Shown piece after piece: positions 13,801 through 25,335 of a stretch of DNA of 64,000 nucleotides. Within the stretch, counting starts at the first letter, position 1. Every line of letters starts with the position of its first letter. Location: NCBI GenBank assembly GCA_945643635.1, contig CALZFC010000135.1, forward strand, positions 555,001 through 619,000, written 5' to 3'. The notes under the pieces were generated by a model. It did not search any database and was not told where the DNA came from. It was given only the letters and a program-made list of their open reading frames with translations. The translations under genes were made by a program, and so were the position numbers. The DNA comes from Allodiplogaster sudhausi (taxonomy: Eukaryota; Nematoda; Chromadorea; Rhabditida; Diplogasteridae).

Positions 13801-14909
13801 TGACATCAACAGCTAAGAGTTCATGGCCAATCCAAGTAGTCAAAGAAAGGGAAAACGAAGACAAGCGGGCAGCTCACTCGAAGACTCGTTCTGCCATTCA
13901 AGGATGGTCTGTTTCAACTCCTCTGCAGCTGCAGCCACTTCCTCGTTGTTCTGCACGACTGCAGTGAGCTGAAAGTGCCGGGTTTTCTGGAAGAGTCCTA
14001 AATCTCTCTCAGACTAACTCGACGTGGCTCCGAACAAAACCCAGGCATGCTCGAGACGGAAACTATGATTCCTTTTATCTTCTCGCGGTCTTCAATCTCA
14101 ACCTGTAAGCAATTCATTCTTAATTCTCTCATTAAAATACGTGCTTACACACCTTAAACTCAGGCGGAAGAATTCGACGAGTGGACTGAAACGAGGAAAA
14201 AATGCTCAGTATTGCGAAAAAAATATTACAGCGAAAAATGTACATAGCGGAACGAGGGACCCACAGTGTTCCCGTTAGCAAAATTAGAAATCACCCCGAT
14301 CCGGCAATCTTTTTCTCCTCGAATGGTAGGAGTGAAGGTTACCTGTATCTGCCACGCTTGCAACGAGGAACTGGGGAATATCGGAGGTGGTGCTCCGTAT
14401 GCAGCAGGTCTCTCCAAAATTAGTTTTATAAGAATTAATCAACCTCTCGAAGAAAACTACTAGATTAGAACCTGAACAGGTGCTGCGAATCCGACGGGAT
14501 GTCCTTGCATACCAAAAGCAAACGGTGGCACCGATGGGGGTGCTCCGTAACTTGAATTCCTGTTAAAAAAAACTATTTATTTAACTGGGAATACACGTTC
14601 TCAATGAAATCACCAATCTTATTAATTTCTTAGTGTTGGAATAAGCAATAACATAACACGAACGCTTACCAATATAAAGTAGGCGGTTGTTGCCCATGCC
14701 TAAAAGTAAATTAAATGACCCAAAAACCAATCACCGTCTTTGAAAATAGTATTGCAAAAATTGAAAGACTACCCTGCGAAAGGTGGTAAGCTGAATGCTG
14801 GATGATATTGCCCAGGCGGTGCCTTGCTTGAGGACGCAATAGCACTGAGCTGCTGTAACTCGGCCTGATTCTTCCCAGTCAGCAACATCCGTGCTTTGTC
14901 GTCACTCAT
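5120..14909 (-). CDS. TUT4/TUT7-like terminal uridylyltransferase
   Basis: Proteins of this family add uridines to RNA 3' ends in the cytoplasm (pre-let-7, mRNA decay intermediates, histone mRNA in other animals). The start is ATG 14909 (MSDDKARMLLTGKNQ), followed by Pro/Gly-rich exons. Domains in order: a C2H2 finger assembled across an intron near 13.65 kb (YYCK then LCDYHLLTMEHAVQH); a first nucleotidyltransferase fold near 12.9 kb (VELFGSVAAG, then SSDINIHLS) with its PAP-associated half (LRVLLRFWG, LEVMLIYALQQNK, TAWLRFLQYYA); a long linker; a CCHC knuckle near 7.7 kb (CVYCDSPSHLSGSC); a second nucleotidyltransferase domain from about 7303 (LFGSSLSGFGANDSDIDICF, AKVPIVKF, GDMSYYNELALHNTQLL); a PAP-associated region (RGSLSS-like KGSLSSYAF, PPVLPVLQE, IEDPFDLDHNLGSGVS); and a final CCHC knuckle near 5.2 kb (CFNCGQFGHFTDRC). 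The first domain has Asn at the second DxD position, as in the inactive domain of vertebrate TUT4/7; the second keeps DID plus the third Asp. I count one gene because the domain order matches the family exactly. Linker exons and the precise C-terminus are approximate. Confidence 0.9.
5990..6067. repeat. GA microsatellite in TUT4/7 intron
   Basis: Near-perfect (GA)n between exons carrying FVDYFARFDW and VVQVRRSSPLTK. Confidence 0.95.
7476..7528. repeat. GA microsatellite in TUT4/7 intron
   Basis: Perfect or near-perfect (GA)n between the first CCHC knuckle exon and the active nucleotidyltransferase exon. Confidence 0.95.
7720..7816. repeat. GA microsatellite in TUT4/7 intron
   Basis: (GA)n with GGAGA and AAAGA interruptions immediately upstream, in coding sense, of the CCHC knuckle exon that begins RCDIHCVYC. 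Confidence 0.95.
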
Positions 14910-15542
14910 CTTCCAAGAGTTATCATTTGCGAAATTTTAATTTTAAACGCGGAAAGAAGCCGTCGTGCTAACTGTAAGCTAAGAAAGAGACAACCGAATA
15001 TCATTAAAAATCTGTAAAGATCCGCTAAAAATGTGGAATCCTCCTTAAAAGTGATGAACACTAGCAAAACACGTAACTTTCACGCTTTGTAAATTCAAAA
15101 CTTGAATATAATACGTTCAATGAAGCCTTTTACTTAGAGCAAAGTCCACTGAGTAAGCGACTATCTTGCTCATGCTTTCATGAGCAAATTCAAATCACAC
15201 TTTACCGTACTTATTCTCCTGTGGTTCTTTAGGACAATCGTTAGGTCAGTTACAGTTTCTGCTTACGATCTATTCTCACGCAAAATAAGATTTTGCACTG
15301 TTATGCACACGAATACTGTGCAGGAACTGTTAGAATGCTTGATGATCCTACCAGATCATCATCCTGTACACCTATTTCCACGGCGTAAATCGGGATATGC
15401 GAGAATTGTCTAGCATCGACACTCACCACTTATGCTCCTTCTCTTTCTCTCTCTCTCTCTCCTTCCATTTGTCTCTCTCACTCTCACTCATTCTCTTTCT
15501 CTCTCTCTCTCACCTTCCATTTGTCTCTCTCACTCTCACTCT

Positions 15543-15589
<47 letters not shown>

Positions 15590-15655
15590 ATTTGTCTCTC
15601 TCTCTCTCACTCCTTCTCTCTCTCACCTTCCATTTGTCTCTCTCACTCTCACTCC

Positions 15656-15698
<43 letters not shown>

Positions 15699-16220
15699 CC
15701 ATTTGTCTCTCTCTCTCTCACACTCCTTCTCTTTCTCACCTTCCATTTGTCTCTCTCACTCTCACTCCTTCTCTTTCTCTTTCTCACATTCCATTTGTCT
15801 CTCCTCTCAGTCCTTCTCTCCCATTTGTCTCTCTCACTCTCTACAACCACAAAAAGACAGGTATAACTGTACACTCTCGATATGCATGCAGATTCAATTA
15901 TGGAGAATATAAAGAGAAAGAGTGTTTGTTCCATGACGATGGAAAAGAGAGCGAGGTATGAGTGGAAAAGAAGGCAGAGAATGGAGAGAAGAAAGAGAAA
16001 GAGAGGATGATCCTCTCTGCCATTCCACCCATCACGACACCTTGGCATAGAGGATGGAAGGTTATCCCTCCTTTGCGAGATTCTCCCTTCCCTCTTCAAC
16101 ATCAACCATTGGATGCTTTTGTTGAGCTCTCACTGTCCACAGCAGCGTACATATTTACAAACGCAAATTTGTGTTTTTGTAAACTTGACTCAGTATCATT
16201 TTCCGTGAAAAATTCTTGAG
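14910..16220. other. Divergent spacer with CT microsatellite
   Basis: Lies between two divergent starts (14909 minus, 16221 plus), so it should hold both promoters. About 15434-15842 is imperfect (CT)n with a recurring CCTTCCATTTGTCTCTCTCACTC-type spacer motif; its long Ser/Leu frames are artefacts. The plus strand at 15900-16210 has an open but unconvincing Lys/Glu-rich segment that may be 5' untranslated sequence. Confidence 0.6.
15434..15842. repeat. CT microsatellite/minisatellite
   Basis: CT dinucleotide tracts alternate with a short unit containing CCATTTGTCTCTC, repeated about nine times. Confidence 0.93.
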
Positions 16221-16782
16221 ATGATTGAGAAGAGTGAAGAAATGATGATGTTCGTGCTTTTACTGCTCTGGCTGTCATCTACAGTACTGGCAACTCCCTC
16301 GGCCATGGCTTGCCCATTCACTCTGATGGTTCCTCGCCTTCCTCTCGACCCTACCATCGGAGAGATGTAATAACTTCCTCTCTTAGCTACTTCATTCAAT
16401 AGATTCTCGCAGGTGTCCTTCCCGTAGTTTCCTCTACTACTACGCGTGCTGCGAAGATAATCTCTTCCAGTGTTGTTTCTACTTCGAGAGATGGGCCATG
16501 TCAGTGAATATGTGTATGAAACATTAAAGAAGTATCAAAGAGTCATCAAAGAAATATTTGGTGTCGTCCTTGGGATCAGATATCAACTTTTTTTCCGCAA
16601 AAGGTTAGGATAATTTAGAGCACAAAAGATGAGAGATTTATGTACATAAAAAAGATGATTTCTAAAATTTTTATCTTTTCAGCATTTTCGTCGCGATTGT
16701 CTTCACCCTCGCTCTTATTGGCCTCATTTTATGGTTTGTAAGAATCATTGGTAAAGCAAATGCAGAACAGATAAATAATTAA
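16221..16782 (+). CDS. Small Cys-rich single-pass membrane protein, Shisa/WBP1/VOPP1-like layout
   Basis: Three exons (16221-16366, 16413-16499, 16683-16782) join in phase into 110 residues. Both introns are phase 2 and the first is only 46 nt. Residues 8-24 form a signal-peptide core (MMMFVLLLLWLSSTVLA). The lumenal part has Cys clusters (CPSRSFLYYYACCEDNLFQ then CCFYFERW), followed directly by a transmembrane helix (IIFVAIVFTLALIGLILWFV) and a short tail ending EQINN. The signal peptide, Tyr-rich CC...CC motif, helix and cytosolic tail resemble the Shisa and WBP1/VOPP1 superfamily layout, but the tail is much shorter and lacks PPxY motifs. Function is not assignable; a role in the secretory pathway or at the cell surface is inference. 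Confidence 0.72.
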
Positions 16783-17514
16783 TGCTTTTTTTTACCTACA
16801 TACTTTGGCATGTATCTGCTTTTCTATCTTTCGTATACCTATGATCGGGTAAAAACATTGCTTTGTATTACATATTATTACTTTCATTCTTGTCCGTTTA
16901 CTATTTTCCCGTTTTATTAGTTTTATTCAGGAATACCCAATAAAGCTATGAAACATTATGGACTTCTTGATTTATTCATCTGAACTACGTAGGAAAAATT
17001 TCGCAAAAAAACGAGCAAATCTACAACAAACAAGGTTAAAATATACAACTCAAATGGGAGTTACAGACTAATCGGTATTTGAACGGTCGCCTAGAATGTA
17101 GAAAGAGAGGAAAGAGATTCGAAATATGATGAATTGAGCAAGCATCACAGCTTCAGTTCTACCGCGAATCTCGGGACACCGTTTGTACCTTGAAGAAAGA
17201 GCAGCACTTCTTCAGATAGAAACAAAAGAAAATAAGGAAAGGAATGAATAGGCAAGACGAGAAGCAAAAGAATGAGGAAGTGTGAGAAGGAGCAAAAAGT
17301 GTTTGACAAAGGCACGTACTTGTTAACCCGATCACATTGCATTCTCGCACCGTTATCATTTATGCCGAATTCTATCACAAACACAGTTCCAATCTCTCTA
17401 GATTCTAATAAGAAGGATATGTAGTTCACCAGTTCATTTTACCAGACAGAATTCTTCTCCTTCCACGAGAAGATGAACAGAGCTTCGTCTCGTGAGGAGA
17501 AGCGAGTCTCCTTG
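16783..17514. other. Intergenic stretch with possible minus-strand exons
   Basis: 16783-17100 is AT-rich with no gene seen. On the minus strand, about 17300-17402 reads SREIGTVFVIEFGINDNGAR with a donor after DRVNK, and 17145-17192 reads GVPRFAVELKL then stop. These could be exons of a small unidentified gene beside the KLF 3' end. Confidence 0.3.
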
Positions 17515-18183
17515 TCAATGTCGTTTAAGATGAAGAGAAAGATGGTCTGAGCGAGAGAAAGCGCGGAAGCAGTGAGGACACTTGAAGGGCCGATCGCCCG
17601 TGTGCTTACGGTAGTGGCGGGTCAACTCATCAGATCTAAAACACTCTTTATTCTCATATCTTTTTGTTTGAACATGTGATAAATCTGCAATTATGTTTGG
17701 AAGGAAAGAGAGAAGGAGAGTGTCTCTTTTTTTTTCTTCTTCACTAACTTTCTTTCTCTCATGTCTCTTACCATTAGAACGAGACACGAGAGAGAAGAAG
17801 AGTGAGAAAGAGTGAAGAAGAAGAAAGAAAGAGATCCAAACCTTGCGAATCGCCAGTCGCAGCCGGGCCATGAACAAGTGTACGGCTTCTCTCCTTAACC
17901 ATGATTTGAGATCACTACTTACGGATAAAGAGAATAAAGAAGAATGGAAGAAGAGGAGCAAACCAGTGTGGGTGCGGAAGTGGGCCTTGAGATGGCTGGA
18001 CTTCGTGTAGACCTTCGAGCAGTGCGGGTGGGTGCAGTGATGGGCTCGTGGCTTCAGACTCCCGCCCGCGCCCGCCAATACACGGCCCCCTGAGGAGGCT
18101 GAGACGCTACCCGTTTCCGATGAGGAGGATGGAGACGCCTCACAACCATCCAGTGAGCGGTGCTCCTACAAATACAATGGGAG

Positions 18184-18227
<44 letters not shown>

Positions 18228-18247
18228 AAGGGAGAGAAAGAAATTGA

Positions 18248-18283
<36 letters not shown>

Positions 18284-18550
18284 AGAGACTGAGAGAAGGA
18301 GAGAGACTGAGAAAGAGTGAAAGGGAGAGAGAGAATGGGAGAGAGACAGAGAGAGAGAGACAGAGAGATTGAAAGAGAACGAGAGAGTGAGAGAAGGAGA
18401 CAGAGAGTGTGAGAGAGAGTGAAAGGGAAAGAAAGAGATTGAGAGAAAGAGAGAGAGATAGAGAGAGAGAGAGAGTGAGAGAGAGAGAGAAAGAGAGAGG
18501 GACTCAGAAAGAGTGAAAGGGAGAAAGAGTGAAAGGGAGAGAAAGGGATT

Positions 18551-18601
<51 letters not shown>

Positions 18602-19110
18602 AGAAAGAGTGAAAGGGAGAGAGATATATTGAAAGAGAGAGAGAGAGAGAGTGTGTGTGAAAGGGAGAGAGAGGTACTGAGAGAAAGAGAGATAAAGAGA
18701 GAGGACCTCATCTTCATGAAGATGGTCAATGGGGCTGTCCATGATCTCGGCACTTCTCCTCCTTTCCTCTGCTTCTCTCGCTGCCTCTGCCTCTCCAATC
18801 ATCTCTTCGAATACTCTCATCTGCCGTCTGATGTCTTCGAGTTTCTGTCGAATTCTACTTGGATCGACAATTCCCGCTTCGTTTGGCATTGCAGCCAAGC
18901 AAGAAGTTTTCTGCAATAGTTTCTTTTGAAGGGACAATTCCAAGAGGGCAGAATGAATAGCCTGCTTCTTGAGTTCTGACGATCTACATAGCTGTTGTGC
19001 GAAAGAAACTTACGGTAAGTTCTTCGATTTGTTTTTCGAGGGCTTCAGTTGCAAATGGATGGTAGATGAAGGAGTTCGTTATCGAATTTGATGATGAACT
19101 CTGAATCAAT
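17515..19110 (-). CDS. Kruppel-like factor, zinc-finger part
   Basis: A sequence-specific nuclear transcription factor binding GC/CACCC boxes. Three C2H2 fingers span three exons: 17964-18165 (finger 1, [20 protein letters not shown]), about 17843-17894 ([16 protein letters not shown]), and 17515 to about 17642 ([20 protein letters not shown], then [14 protein letters not shown] and stop). The Arg codon of FARSDELTR is split AG|A across the last intron. DNA-contacting residues KSSHLKA, RSDELTR and RSDHLSL match the KLF consensus and the protein ends at finger 3, usual for KLFs. Upstream, phase-compatible, are a Ser-rich exon (18165 leftward in coding sense) and a charged exon about 18690-18943 with helix-forming sequence ([19 protein letters not shown]), then an exon with [19 protein letters not shown] near 19.05 kb. 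Which KLF subgroup it is cannot be told. Confidence 0.93.
18187..18712. repeat. GA microsatellite in KLF intron
   Basis: A 525-bp (GA)n block with GAAAGGGAGAGAAAG interruptions, filling the intron between the charged exon (HLHEDE, phase 0) and the zinc-finger 1 exon (EHRSLDG, phase 0). The 204-267 residue Ser/Leu frames here are artefacts. Confidence 0.95.
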
Positions 19111-19149
19111 AATCAGTTTCCGGAGACAGTCTCGCTATGCTTTCAAGCT

Positions 19150-21103
19150 ATTTTCAACGAGATTTCCCTGATTTATATTTAAAAATGACGTACCAAAGAT
19201 GAAGGGAGGTCCGAAGTACGTCCTTGAGGAGACTCCATTGGAACATCACACGTACTCGAAACGAAGGGGTAAGAAGGAAGAGAAGAAGAGGGGGCAACAG
19301 GGCGAGTAGAGTGATCGAAAGGCTGTGTAGTGTCCACTTCCAGGCGGGATGTATTTGACGCTCAAACATTCTTTTTTCACCGTGAAATTATAAAATGGAA
19401 GTCGCTCTTTATCAGGGCAATCTTGAGGAATTTATACTGACAGCGAGAAGTTGGTGCAAATGTAGGATCGGGCAGCGAATAGCCAAATGATTGGAAGTGG
19501 GAAGGAGGAGGAGAAGGGGAAGCTGGCTGAGTGTGGTGCAGAAGGCGAATTGGCACTTGTCGAACCTTCCCTGCTCCAGGAGTAGAAGAGACTGCTGATT
19601 CCTATCAATATCAAATACTTCACGATTCGACACAAGCGAGGTGCGTATGACAATCCTAGAAGCCTCAATATGCAAATGAGACAGGCGGGAGTTCAAAAAT
19701 ACATACTTGGAGTAAGTCGGAGATGCTATATGAGGCAGGTCTGCGGAGAGAAGTTGCCGCGGAGGCGGAGATATCGGAGTCGGGGTGAGCGAGAGCACGG
19801 TAGATGGAGTGCTGGCTGCCGCCCAGGGAGCTCGTGCCTGCCAGGTGGCCATGGTCACAGAACAATGGTGAGAAGGGATCTGAATAAAGAGGTGCTTCAA
19901 ACAATAAAAGTTAACAAGCTAAATTTGTTATTTTTTACACATTAAACAGACCGAGAGAAAATGGAGATGGGATGGGCGAGCGTGTACATTATTTGATTCA
20001 AAATACTCGCATTGTAAACATATATTGTATAAGGTGTAGTGGACAAGTAGAGTATAAGAAAGAGGCCACCGGTAAAACCTAAAGTCTGAAGCTTCGGTAT
20101 CAGCGTAAGGATAAACAAATAGCACCAACAATTCTGCGATAAGAAAAGGGAACATTTCAGAAGTTCATTTGAGTTGAAAATACGACAACCTACTTGTCAT
20201 CGACATTTCCTGCAGAGCAGCCCCAAGGGATGTTGTGGGAGTTTGCATTCCGCTCAAAGCATCCAATGAGGCTAAAGAAAATCATTCAAGTTTATATATG
20301 TATATAGTATGAATATGTATATTATATATATATATATATTATATATACTTATTAAGCCTGTTTATTAAAGAGAGAACTTAAAGTTGAGAAAGGATAGCTG
20401 ACCCTTCTCGCGAGCAAAGAATTCCTTTCGAATCTCATCAAAGCGAGTTGCAAAAGAAGAAGAAACGGAAGGAGAGGGAGAAGGAGGAAGGGCGTCGGCA
20501 TCCAAGGACGGGCGGTGGTACACCGAAAAGGCTGCAAATTCCTCATCTTTAAAAACATCATTTCAAAATATAGTATAATATTCGTTATATTTCCACATCA
20601 TATATTTGTAAGTAAAAATCGGACCAGTTGGTTGATCAAAGGAGAATTCGCTGCGTGATGAAAAATCACTGCCAGTTGTCGGTCTTCCAGAGTCGTCCTG
20701 ACTCGCCGTCTTAATTCAAACCGTTCGAAAAGTTACGTCTTACATTAATTATATATACCACGCAAGAAACAAATTCTTAATTTAAATATAAAATAAGAGT
20801 GTAATGCAAGTCGAGGAGTTCGCTAACTTTCCGCAGAGAAGACCGGAGGCCGCGAAGTCGATCGATTGATTCCTGGCCAGTGGAGAAGCGAGACTTTGAC
20901 AGTCTGAATCTCAAGGAACAAAGGAATTATAAGAGAAAAAACTACAACAAATACACTGACGAGTCAAAGAAATTAGATCCAAAAGCAGAATATTGACGAG
21001 TGACTTCATGGATTCTTCTGGCGTAGTCATCCTCGCTGCTACACGAAGCAACTCAAACCATTTTACATTATTTCTTTCCTTTGACATCTTAAATTGAATG
21101 ATT

Positions 21104-21148
<45 letters not shown>

Positions 21149-21279
21149 AGAAGTGACCGGACTGAATGAAGCCAGGCGAGAGACGAGTGCGTTCACTTGC
21201 ACGAGCACTCGCATCGATGGTAAGACGAGGCTTGTTCGGCAGACGAATCACGGGCGAGTCCAGGCATCTCTCCTGATAG

Positions 21280-21333
<54 letters not shown>

Positions 21334-21384
21334 GAGAGGGAGGGAGGGAGAGAAGAAAGAGAGGGAGAAGAGAGAAGGAGAGGG

Positions 21385-21428
<44 letters not shown>

Positions 21429-21606
21429 GAGAGAGAGAGAGGGGAGGGGGAGAGGGAGGGAGGGAGAGAATAAAGAGAGGGAGAAGAGAGAGGGAGAGGG
21501 AGAGGAGAGAGGGAGAGAGAGATAGAGAGAGGGAGAGAGAGAGAGGAGGGGGAGAGGGAGGGAGGGAGAGAAGAAAGAGTAGGAAAAGAGAGAGGGAGAG
21601 GGAGAG

Positions 21607-21637
<31 letters not shown>

Positions 21638-21691
21638 GGGAGGGGGAGAGGGAGGGAGGGAGAGAAGAAAGAGAGGGAAAAGAGAGAGGGA

Positions 21692-21726
<35 letters not shown>

Positions 21727-21838
21727 GGGGGAGGGGGAGAGGGAGGGAGGGAGAGAAGAAAGAGAGGGAGAGGGAGAGGGAGAGGACAGAGAAAAGAGAG
21801 CGAGAGTAGAGAGTGAGTGAGAGTGAGAGTGAGAGTAA

Positions 21839-21880
<42 letters not shown>

Positions 21881-21955
21881 AGAGGGAGAAGAGAGAGAGA
21901 GGGAGAAGAGAAAGAGAGAGAAGAGAGGAAGAGAGAGTAAGTGAAAGTAGGGAGT

Positions 21956-22005
<50 letters not shown>

Positions 22006-22169
22006 GGGGGGGGGGGAGAAGAAAGAGAGTGTACCTGAAGGCTAGAGGAGGTGGCGGCGGAGTAGGAGTGCAGCTCTTCCGTAGTGGAAGACTGCTTCGA
22101 TGAGTACATACAGCGGATCGTCAACTTCTTCGCCTTTCTCAAGGACAGCACTGAATTGCGAATCTGCAT
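19150..22169 (-). CDS. Exon series upstream of the KLF, probably its N-terminal region
   Basis: Several Ser/Pro-rich minus-strand exons with canonical splice sites, all in KLF sense: from ATG 22169 (SVLSLRKAKKLTIRC, donor gtacac); 21150-21275 (DSPVIRLPNKPRLTIDASAR); about 20970-21040 (YARRIHEVTRQYSAFGSNFF); about 20635-20710 (SDFSSRSEFSFDQPT); about 20402-20550 (FAAFSVYHRPSLDADALPPS); about 20197-20270 (ALSGMQTPTTSLGAALQEM); about 19705-19895 (DPFSPLFCDHGHLAGTSSL); and later exons at 19.2-19.6 kb. KLF N-termini are typically long, disordered and Pro/Ser-rich, which fits. Not every junction was checked for phase, so this may instead be a separate gene ending near 19.2 kb. No known domain recognised. 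Confidence 0.5.
21107..21146. repeat. GA microsatellite
   Basis: Perfect (GA)n in the next intron of the same minus-strand exon series. Confidence 0.95.
21281..22018. repeat. GA/GGA microsatellite, 740 bp
   Basis: A (GA)n block with repeated GGGAGGGAGGGAGAGAAGAAA modules spaced roughly 100 bp apart, inside the first intron of the exon series starting at 22169. It underlies a 355-residue Ser/Leu/Pro frame on the minus strand that I reject as coding. Confidence 0.95.
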
Positions 22170-22233
22170 TATTCAATTAAATCCGTAATAAGAAGGTCTA
22201 TAATTGAAGAGTAGGACGTATTTGTAAAAGAGG

Positions 22234-22275
<42 letters not shown>

Positions 22276-22859
22276 TCATTAGAGGCCAGGAAGGAGTGAG
22301 GAGTAGCAAATGGAAGAGTGAAAGAGAGGGATTCTATCAGAAAGAGAAGGTGACGAATGGGTGGGGCACCAGCAAGCGTAAGCGGCTGCGCACCTTTTAC
22401 ACTACACTTTATCGCTAGAGATGCATCCTCTCTTTCCCTCATTTGTGCATTCCCCCCAATATAATATGTATCCCCTTCACAGTTCTTTCTTTGATTCCCC
22501 TCATCCCACTCACTATCATATGCATCATCTTCTGTAAAATGGAATGAAGAATTGAATCGAAAGAGATAATGAAAAGAAATAAGCGATCAATTGAGAAAAA
22601 AGCGAGAGAGGCAGTCGGCCAAAACAAGAAGATCCGCTCGAACAGCGAAATGAGACAGTCATCGCAGAGATCACACCAGTCACGAGGGCTCTTGCTATGA
22701 TCTGGTAGAGAAAACCACAGAGAGAGAGAGAGAAAGTGGGAGTGAGAGAGAGAGAAAGGATGAGAGAGGGAGCATGAGAAAGTGTGAGTGATTGAGAGAG
22801 TGATAGACTGAGCGAGTGAGAGCGAGGTGAGAACTGCGATAAAGGCATGAATTGTCTGA
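22170..22859. other. Repeat-rich stretch upstream of the KLF exon series
   Basis: Contains (GA)n at 22228-22273 and imperfect GA at 22700-22830. Minus-strand open frames here are not convincing as exons. The KLF-series promoter may lie in this stretch. Confidence 0.4.
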
Positions 22860-23656
22860 CAAGGGAAGTCTTTCGGCGAGGTCCGGCAAACCTCAACACG
22901 TTATATATCATTCGAAAGCTCTCAACGAGCTAGAAACGTTTTTGATGTTTTTAGCTGCCGAAGAGACCGCTAGGAACACCGAAGCACAGGCGCGCTGGGG
23001 ACTGGAAGGGGCCTTGCTTGGACAAGGCCTATTCCAGACCAGCTGGTGCCTAGGCACTTGAAGCGGCGAAAGTAAAGAATTCGAACAGGGATTTTTTTTA
23101 TACGGGATGTAACCGAGTTGCTTTTGTATATAAATAAGATGCAGGTAGAAATTATGCATTCGCAGCTGATTAAGGCAGCAACAGGCACTTTTTTGGAGAT
23201 AGATGATGTTTTTAGAAAATGAAAATTTTAATGCGAAATATAATATGCCAACTATTATTTGTCATGTTAAAAACGACTTGCAAATGAGGAATTAGTGGCC
23301 TAAACCTTGAAAATCGGCTTAAAAAAGTTGTATTGGCTCCATACAAAACAGGTAATTTTTCACCAAGGGGGGGCCCTTTGGTGAAAAATGGCCTAAAAAT
23401 ATTTTTGCTCCAAAAATGATCAGAACGTAAGTGATTTGGTTTTGTATGACCTAGTGTCACGTATAAATCAATTTTAAAGTCGATAAAGCTAGTACATACG
23501 GTGAAAATGTTAATTTTAGGGGCATGGGAAGTTGGGCAAATTTAAGAGCTCTCTTCGGCAGCTAAAAACATCAAAAACTTTACCAGCTTGTTGAGAGCTT
23601 TCGAATGATGTATAACATGTTGAGGTTTGCCGGACCCCGCCAAAAGACTTCCCTTG
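22860..23656. mobile_element. Foldback (inverted-repeat) element A
   Basis: Two inverted arms of roughly 110-125 bp (about 22860-22970 and 23545-23656) begin with CAAGGGAAGTCTT and contain matching blocks such as CCGGCAAACCTCAACA and TTTTTGATGTTTTTAGCTGC. TGA sits directly outside both ends. The interior has smaller palindromes (TTTTTCACCAAGGG facing CCCTTTGGTGAAAAA; GGCCTTG facing CAAGGCC) and no credible transposase reading frame. The same termini occur at 35830-37149, so this is a dispersed non-autonomous family. The superfamily is unassigned. Confidence 0.8.
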
Positions 23657-24005
23657 TGAGACCGTATCAGTGACGGAAGGTGAGTTGGGCATGAGACGGA
23701 TGTATGTGAAAGGGGCGCGGTAAAGTATCAAAGGAGTTAGGAAGCTTGTTTCAAGAAAGGTCTACTGTGGACACAAAGATAAGATATTCTGAGAGAGCAG
23801 CTAATAACTTAACAATTGTTAACATATTAATTGAAGCAATACGAAAAGAAAATTTCGATTGTAAATAAAAGGACTTCTCTTCACAAAACGAAAAGAATTT
23901 ACAATTAGAGCAAAGAGAAATACTGAGATAAAGGTAAATCCGTTTAGTGCATCTAACAATTAGGGGGCCAACTGATTTCGAGACGGCTGAGGAACCCGCG
24001 CACAG

Positions 24006-24046
<41 letters not shown>

Positions 24047-24068
24047 AAGAAGTGAGAGAGAGAGAGCT

Positions 24069-24100
<32 letters not shown>

Positions 24101-24925
24101 GAGCGAGCGAGAGTGAGAGAGAGAGAAGAGCGAGCGAGCGAGAGAGAATGAGAGAGAGAGCGAGAAAGTGAGACGAGGAGAAAGAGAGAAGTATATAAGG
24201 TAATCAAATTTTAAAGAAAGTTAAGAAAAGATACAATAAAATGTTTTTTTTGCTTATATTTCGTAACTCTGCAAACTTGCTTTCCAACAAACTTTAGGCG
24301 CATTTAATGTTATAGTCTGAACACATGTCGTATCTTTCGTTTTATCGTAATAATGTTTTATTTCTTTCTCTCGTTTTGCTCTCACTAGCATATAGTGATA
24401 ATGCCACTGAAGTCACATTTAATATTCCATCCATGATTCTTCATTTTAAATATGTTTCTCCCTCGGTGAGCAATAAACAATATACATATAATAAATTTAA
24501 ATACCAATGTAAGTTAAACGATGAGATATAAAGATATAAGCACGTAGAAATTTTATTGCGAACGCATTTCATGCGATTTGTTTTGATATACATACGTGTT
24601 ATTATAGCCGATCGAGTAAAACAAGGTCGGAAAGTAGGAATTGGCCTCATTTAGAAAACCGACAATCGAAATAAGGGGAAATAAAAAAGGAGTGGAGAAG
24701 AAGAGAAAAGGGAGGAGAACTGCTCATGATTCAAACCGGTCAGCTGAACTGAAGAGAGGAGATAAGCAGAGACAATCAATAATTGACCACTCATTACATT
24801 GGTAATACATCCATGTCTTTCAAACGGAAAGAAATAAGAAGAGAGGACAGAGAGAGAGAGAGAGAGAGAGAGCGGGAGGGAACGAGGAAGGGAGCGAAGG
24901 AGAGAGGGACGGAGAGAAGGAGGGT

Positions 24926-24956
<31 letters not shown>

Positions 24957-25040
24957 TGAGCGTGAGAGAGCGGGAGGGAAAGAGGAAGGGAGCGAAGAAG
25001 AGAGGGACGGAGAGACGGAGAGAAGGAGGGTGAGAGAGAG

Positions 25041-25085
<45 letters not shown>

Positions 25086-25288
25086 TTGCAACGACAGAGA
25101 TCGACCAATGTCGGTAATTGAAATGAGAAAAAAGTACTAACATCAATGCAAAAATTTAATGTAACCTCTAACCGGACTGAGAACAATCTTTAATAATTCT
25201 ACCATATTCCAAATTCAAGAACTGAAGGGAGGAGAATTGAATTAAACAATACGTCCTCGTTTGTGATAGAAAGTGACACAAGCAGAAA

Positions 25289-25335
<47 letters not shown>

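Noticed and set aside
5120..14909. Two or three separate nucleotidyltransferase genes
   Set aside because: The order C2H2, inactive domain, CCHC, active domain, CCHC on one strand matches a single TUT4/7 gene, and no start-like exon was seen before the second domain.
15397..16105. Plus-strand Ser/Leu/Phe and minus-strand Arg/Glu frames up to 171 residues
   Set aside because: Dinucleotide repeat artefacts with all frames open and no family motif.
21102..22169. 355-residue minus-strand Ser/Leu/Pro frame
   Set aside because: Most of it is translated GA repeat; only the two short segments at 21150-21275 and 22037-22169 look like exons.
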